A DNA stretch of 64,000 nt from NCBI GenBank assembly GCA_009823505.1, contig VZQC01009975.1, positions 694,475 through 758,474 of the forward strand, written 5' to 3'. The notes under the pieces were generated by a model. The model was not told where the DNA came from. It was given only the letters and a program-made list of their open reading frames with translations, and ran no database searches. The stretch comes from Rhizomys pruinosus (lineage: Eukaryota; Chordata; Mammalia; Rodentia; Spalacidae). Made by a program: the position numbers and the translations under genes. This document shows, piece after piece, positions 60,691 to 64,000 of the stretch. Every line of letters begins with the position of its first letter. Position 1 is the stretch's first letter.

Positions 60691-61980
60691 TATTGTAATC
60701 ATTATTATTTTTCTTTTTTATTGAAATTTGGTGCATTTCATACAACATTTCTTAATCAAATTTAAACCCATTCCCCCTTCCTTGTCCCCAACCCCACTAG
60801 AGCTCATGCATTTTGCCCTAAATATCTTTCATCTTTTTCTCAGCCTTTTTAAAATTTTTCAATGCAGAAGTTTACTGCTTTAGGCAGAAGTTCTCTGTTT
60901 CACTCAGTTCTTTGACTCAGTCTTTTTGTTGTTGTTCCTTCCAAATTATATCACTCCAAAATATGCATATATATATATATATATATATATCACATATACA
61001 AAAATTATGATGTCTGAAAATAAACTATAGGTTAATTCCAAAACATGTTTAGGGATTCACATTTTGACAGTAGAATTGTATGCAGGTAATGAAACAATAT
61101 TACTTTATATCCCTACATTACATAGCAAGTTGATGAGTAACATCAGGTATTATATTTACTAAAAAAGAAAGAAAAATAAGAATTATTCAGTTTGCCTTAC
61201 AAATAGAGATTTGGTGCTAGGATCCACAAATAGAGACACCAAATGTGGTTTGTTTTTCTGGGACTGTGTTATTTAACATAATGGCTTCTAGTTCCATCCA
61301 TTTACCTGAAAAGCTCATGATGTCATCTTTCTTTACCACTACATAGAATTCCATTGTGTAGATATACCACATTTTCTTTAGCTACTCATGGGTTGAGGGG
61401 CACCTTCGGTTGCTTCCAGCTCTTTGCTATTGTGAAGAGAGCTGCAATAAACATAGATGTGCATGTATCTCTGTGATAGGATGAGTCTTGTGGGTATGTA
61501 CCCAGGGGTGGTATGACTGGGTCAGGTGGTAAGCTCCTTTTCAGTCTTTTAAGAGTTCTCCACACTGCTTGGCATAGGGGTAGCAGGATGGATGACTGTT
61601 CTTTCCTCATAAGCTCTCCAGATCTTGGTATCTTTTGTTTTCTTTTTAAAATAGCCAGAAATCTTACAGTGGTTTTAATTTGCATTTCCTTAATTACTAG
61701 TGACATTGAACACTTTTTATGATGTTTCTCAGCCATTTTTACTTATTCATTTGTAAAGTTGCTGTTCAGATCTTTACTCCATCTTTTGAGTGAGTCATTT
61801 GTTTTCTTGCTCCTTTGTTTTTTGAGTAGTTTATTAATCTGGATGCTAATGCTCTGTCAGATATATCACTGGTGAAGGTTTCTTCCCACTCTGTGGGTTT
61901 TCTCTTCACTTCTTTGTTTGTTTCTTTTGCTGTACAGAAAGAGTTTGTTACTAACCCAATACTGCCACTAACACTACCGT
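60691..61980 (-). mobile_element. LINE-1 3' fragment, minus strand, with 30 bp TSD
   Basis: It starts with the T-rich tail complement and the terminal 3' UTR module (GGTGCATTTCATACAACATT), then a 3' UTR with a (TA)n run (60967-60990). From about 61210 to 61980 it is ORF2 C-terminal region in antisense. The minus-strand reading gives [19 protein letters not shown] near 61900 and [17 protein letters not shown] near 61440. The last 38 bases before the right TSD do not resemble L1 and may be filler at the 5' junction. ORF2 is broken by stops and a deletion near 61590. Confidence 0.93.
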
Positions 61981-62112
61981 TATTACTCTCAATTAGCACA
62001 AGAACTTTTAAAGTAGACTTTGTTTTTTGTTGCATCCTCTCTCCATCACACTTATTAATTTATTTTATCTTACAGAATTGTTAGGAAGTAAGATCTTTAA
62101 ATTACTATAATT

Positions 62113-62835
62113 CTTTTTTACATATTTTTATTGAAGTTTTGTGCATTTCATACATCATTTTTCATTCCAATTTAGACTCACTTCCCTTTCCATGTCCCCC
62201 ACCCCACCCAAGTTCATGCATTCTGCCATCCATGTCTTGTATCTTTTCTTGAGTCTTTTTAAAATTTTTCAAAGCAGAGGATTATTGTTTGGGGGGAGAA
62301 CATTACTGTTTCAGTTGGTTCTTTGTCCCACTTCTTTTGTTGTTGTTGTTTATTGCATATGTACCTATACTACCATTATGTCATCTGAAAATAAACTGTA
62401 TGTTATTTCCAAATCATATTTCATTATTCACATTTTTCCCTTTTAATTTTATATTACTCTAAAATATGCATACATACCCTCCATTTATTAGACCAAAATT
62501 ACAAAGTCTGAAAATAAGTGTTAGGTTAATTCAAGAGCCCATTAAGGGATTCATATTATAAGAGAACAGTTGCTTTCAGATAAAGAGAAATATAACATTA
62601 ATGTTGTTCAATTTACCTTACAACTAAGTACTTGGTGCTAGTATCCACAAATGAAGGATACCATTCATTGTTTTGGTTCTTTGTCTGTTTGTTTGTTTCT
62701 GGGACTGTGTTTCTTTACTTAGCATAATATCTTCTAGTTCCATCCATTTACCTGCAAAGTTCATGATGTCATCTTTCTTTACTGCTGCATATAATTCCCT
62801 TGTGTAGATGTACCACATTTTCTTTATCCACTTAT
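62113..62835 (-). mobile_element. LINE-1 3' fragment, minus strand
   Basis: Terminal module (TTGTGCATTTCATACATCAT), 3' UTR with a GTT run near 62340, then the ORF2 end at about 62624-62818 (YAAVKKDDIMNFAGKWMELE on the minus strand). It closely parallels the neighbouring copy at 60691. Truncated at about 62835. No clear TSD. Confidence 0.9.
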
Positions 62836-64000
62836 TCGCAGCTGGAATATTCCTGTCTGTTTTTTATTTCACTACACTCCAGACTATCTAGAAACATATA
62901 AGCCAACATTCATAAACAAAATTACCCTAGAAAAGAAGCCTACAGAGAAATTTATGAATATAAGTCCAAGACTCTTTCAAATCCCAGGAAATTAGACTAG
63001 CAGGATATAAAAAGCATGGCTATACAAAGAAATGTAAATTCTAGAAGTCCATATGGCCGCTAATGTGAGAAATTAGTTGATCATTTACATATATATGTAT
63101 TCACACTTAAAATCTCTCTAGCATGTGGTGTAGTAAACAATGCCTGAAAGGTGATCAACATGTTTGGTAGGTTCCCTATGCCCCAGAGGATGGCTCTACA
63201 CCGTGTATATATGGACAGCTGAAGTTGGGGAGTGGCTGCCTTTGTGTGTTTGAGGGCATGAGGGAATTGGAAAGTGAGTGTATGGTCAAGATACATAATA
63301 CATGTTTTCAGAAAGGTACTTGAGTCTCAAGCCTGTACCAAAATTTCAGTCCTTAAGTTAGTAGATAATTAATGGTTGTAGTCAGTTAATTCAAGCTTCA
63401 TATGTAAGTTCATTTTCCCAGAAGGGCAATTTTGATGAGCAACTGGATAAGTGTGCTTGAGAATAACTCAAGAAAGACTAGAGACATAAAGAATGTTTCT
63501 GGACAGAGACTGCAAGAATGGAGGATCAAAGGAATAGTAATCTCATCCTAGAGTGCTTCAGGATGTCAGGAGAGGTAGTTCTAGATTCTTCAGGTGTGGT
63601 TATTACAATTATTCTATGTCGTAGAGTGTGTCAGCTGAGCACACTTTAGACATGAATGCCTGACCTTCTACAGCAGGTACTGAGTAACTCAGCGCTTGTT
63701 ACACTAAAAGTGATGCAGGTTAGGGTTAGGATTAGGGTTAGCAATATAAGGAGGACAAGTTAAGAATATGATTCTTCTCATCTCATCAGTTTAATGGTGG
63801 ACAGATTATCAAAGTACCAACACATCAACTTTCAAAGAGAAGGAAATTCCTAGATTCAAACATGTTTTTGTTTTGAAGAAAACATTGAAAAGTTGTGGAT
63901 CTTAGTTATCTTGTGGCATCCATAGAAACCTCAATTTTCAGATGATATAAGACTTACTAATTAAATAATATGTAAATTCATTATCATGATGTCTTAACAT
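62836..64000. other. Unassigned stretch to the window edge
   Basis: No gene or named repeat recognised, except for the short telomere-like repeat at 63719-63742. Confidence 0.4.
63719..63742 (+). repeat. Short interstitial telomere-like repeat
   Basis: Four TTAGGG-type units in tandem, GGTTAGGGTTAGGATTAGGG then TTAG, with one unit changed (TTAGGA). No longer array is present nearby. Confidence 0.92.

Overview
This 64 kb window looks like intergenic or deep intronic DNA from a muroid rodent. I found no intact protein-coding gene, exon series, rRNA, tRNA gene or CRISPR array. The rodent assignment rests on the repeats: 7SL-derived B1 SINEs, many tRNA-derived B2-superfamily SINEs (B3-type), LTRs resembling the ERVL-MaLR MT/ORR1 class, and LINE-1 elements of several ages, one with a tandem-monomer 5' UTR. 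The SINE and L1 3' sequences do not match the Mus consensus as I remember it, so a non-Mus rodent (for example a cricetid) is likely. That last step is inference from memory, not a database match.

Layout. 1-2.9 kb: the 3' end of a plus-strand L1 meets the 5' half of a minus-strand L1 whose ORF1 carries an 11-residue tandem repeat. 3-16.4 kb: mostly old or unassigned sequence with scattered SINEs, short minus-strand L1 3' fragments, a pyrimidine tract and a MaLR LTR. 16.4-21.0 kb: a 4.6 kb L1 with an inverted 5' end (twin priming) and a matching target-site duplication (TSD). 21-33 kb: SINE-rich sequence, a second MaLR LTR, an L1 3' fragment and microsatellites. 33.7-36.6 kb: an L1 3' fragment with a very long 3' UTR that also holds a 331 bp inverted repeat and displaced 5'-UTR monomers. 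38.5-47.9 kb: a full-length minus-strand L1 flanked by a perfect 16 bp TSD, whose body is full of small indels. 48-60 kb: older L1 pieces, LTRs, SINEs and long unassigned stretches. 60.7-62.8 kb: two more minus-strand L1 3' fragments, one with a 30 bp TSD. An interstitial telomere-like repeat lies near 63.7 kb.

The elements work together only as a retrotransposition record. L1 ORF1p and ORF2p (endonuclease plus reverse transcriptase) mobilise L1 RNA in cis and B1/B2 RNAs in trans. Consistent with this, many copies here end in an A-rich tail and carry 9-30 bp TSDs. Every L1 ORF I could follow is broken.

The best leads are: the mismatch between the perfect TSD and the corrupted body of the 9.4 kb L1 (probably assembly error); an apparent L1 subfamily with a roughly 2.7-3.1 kb 3' UTR; the inverted repeat plus 5'-UTR monomers inside one 3' UTR; and two places where successive retroelements used the same or an overlapping nick site. 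I did not find a new non-transposon system. Repeat family names come from recognised sequence, not from a search, and element ends without a TSD are good to about 10-30 bp.
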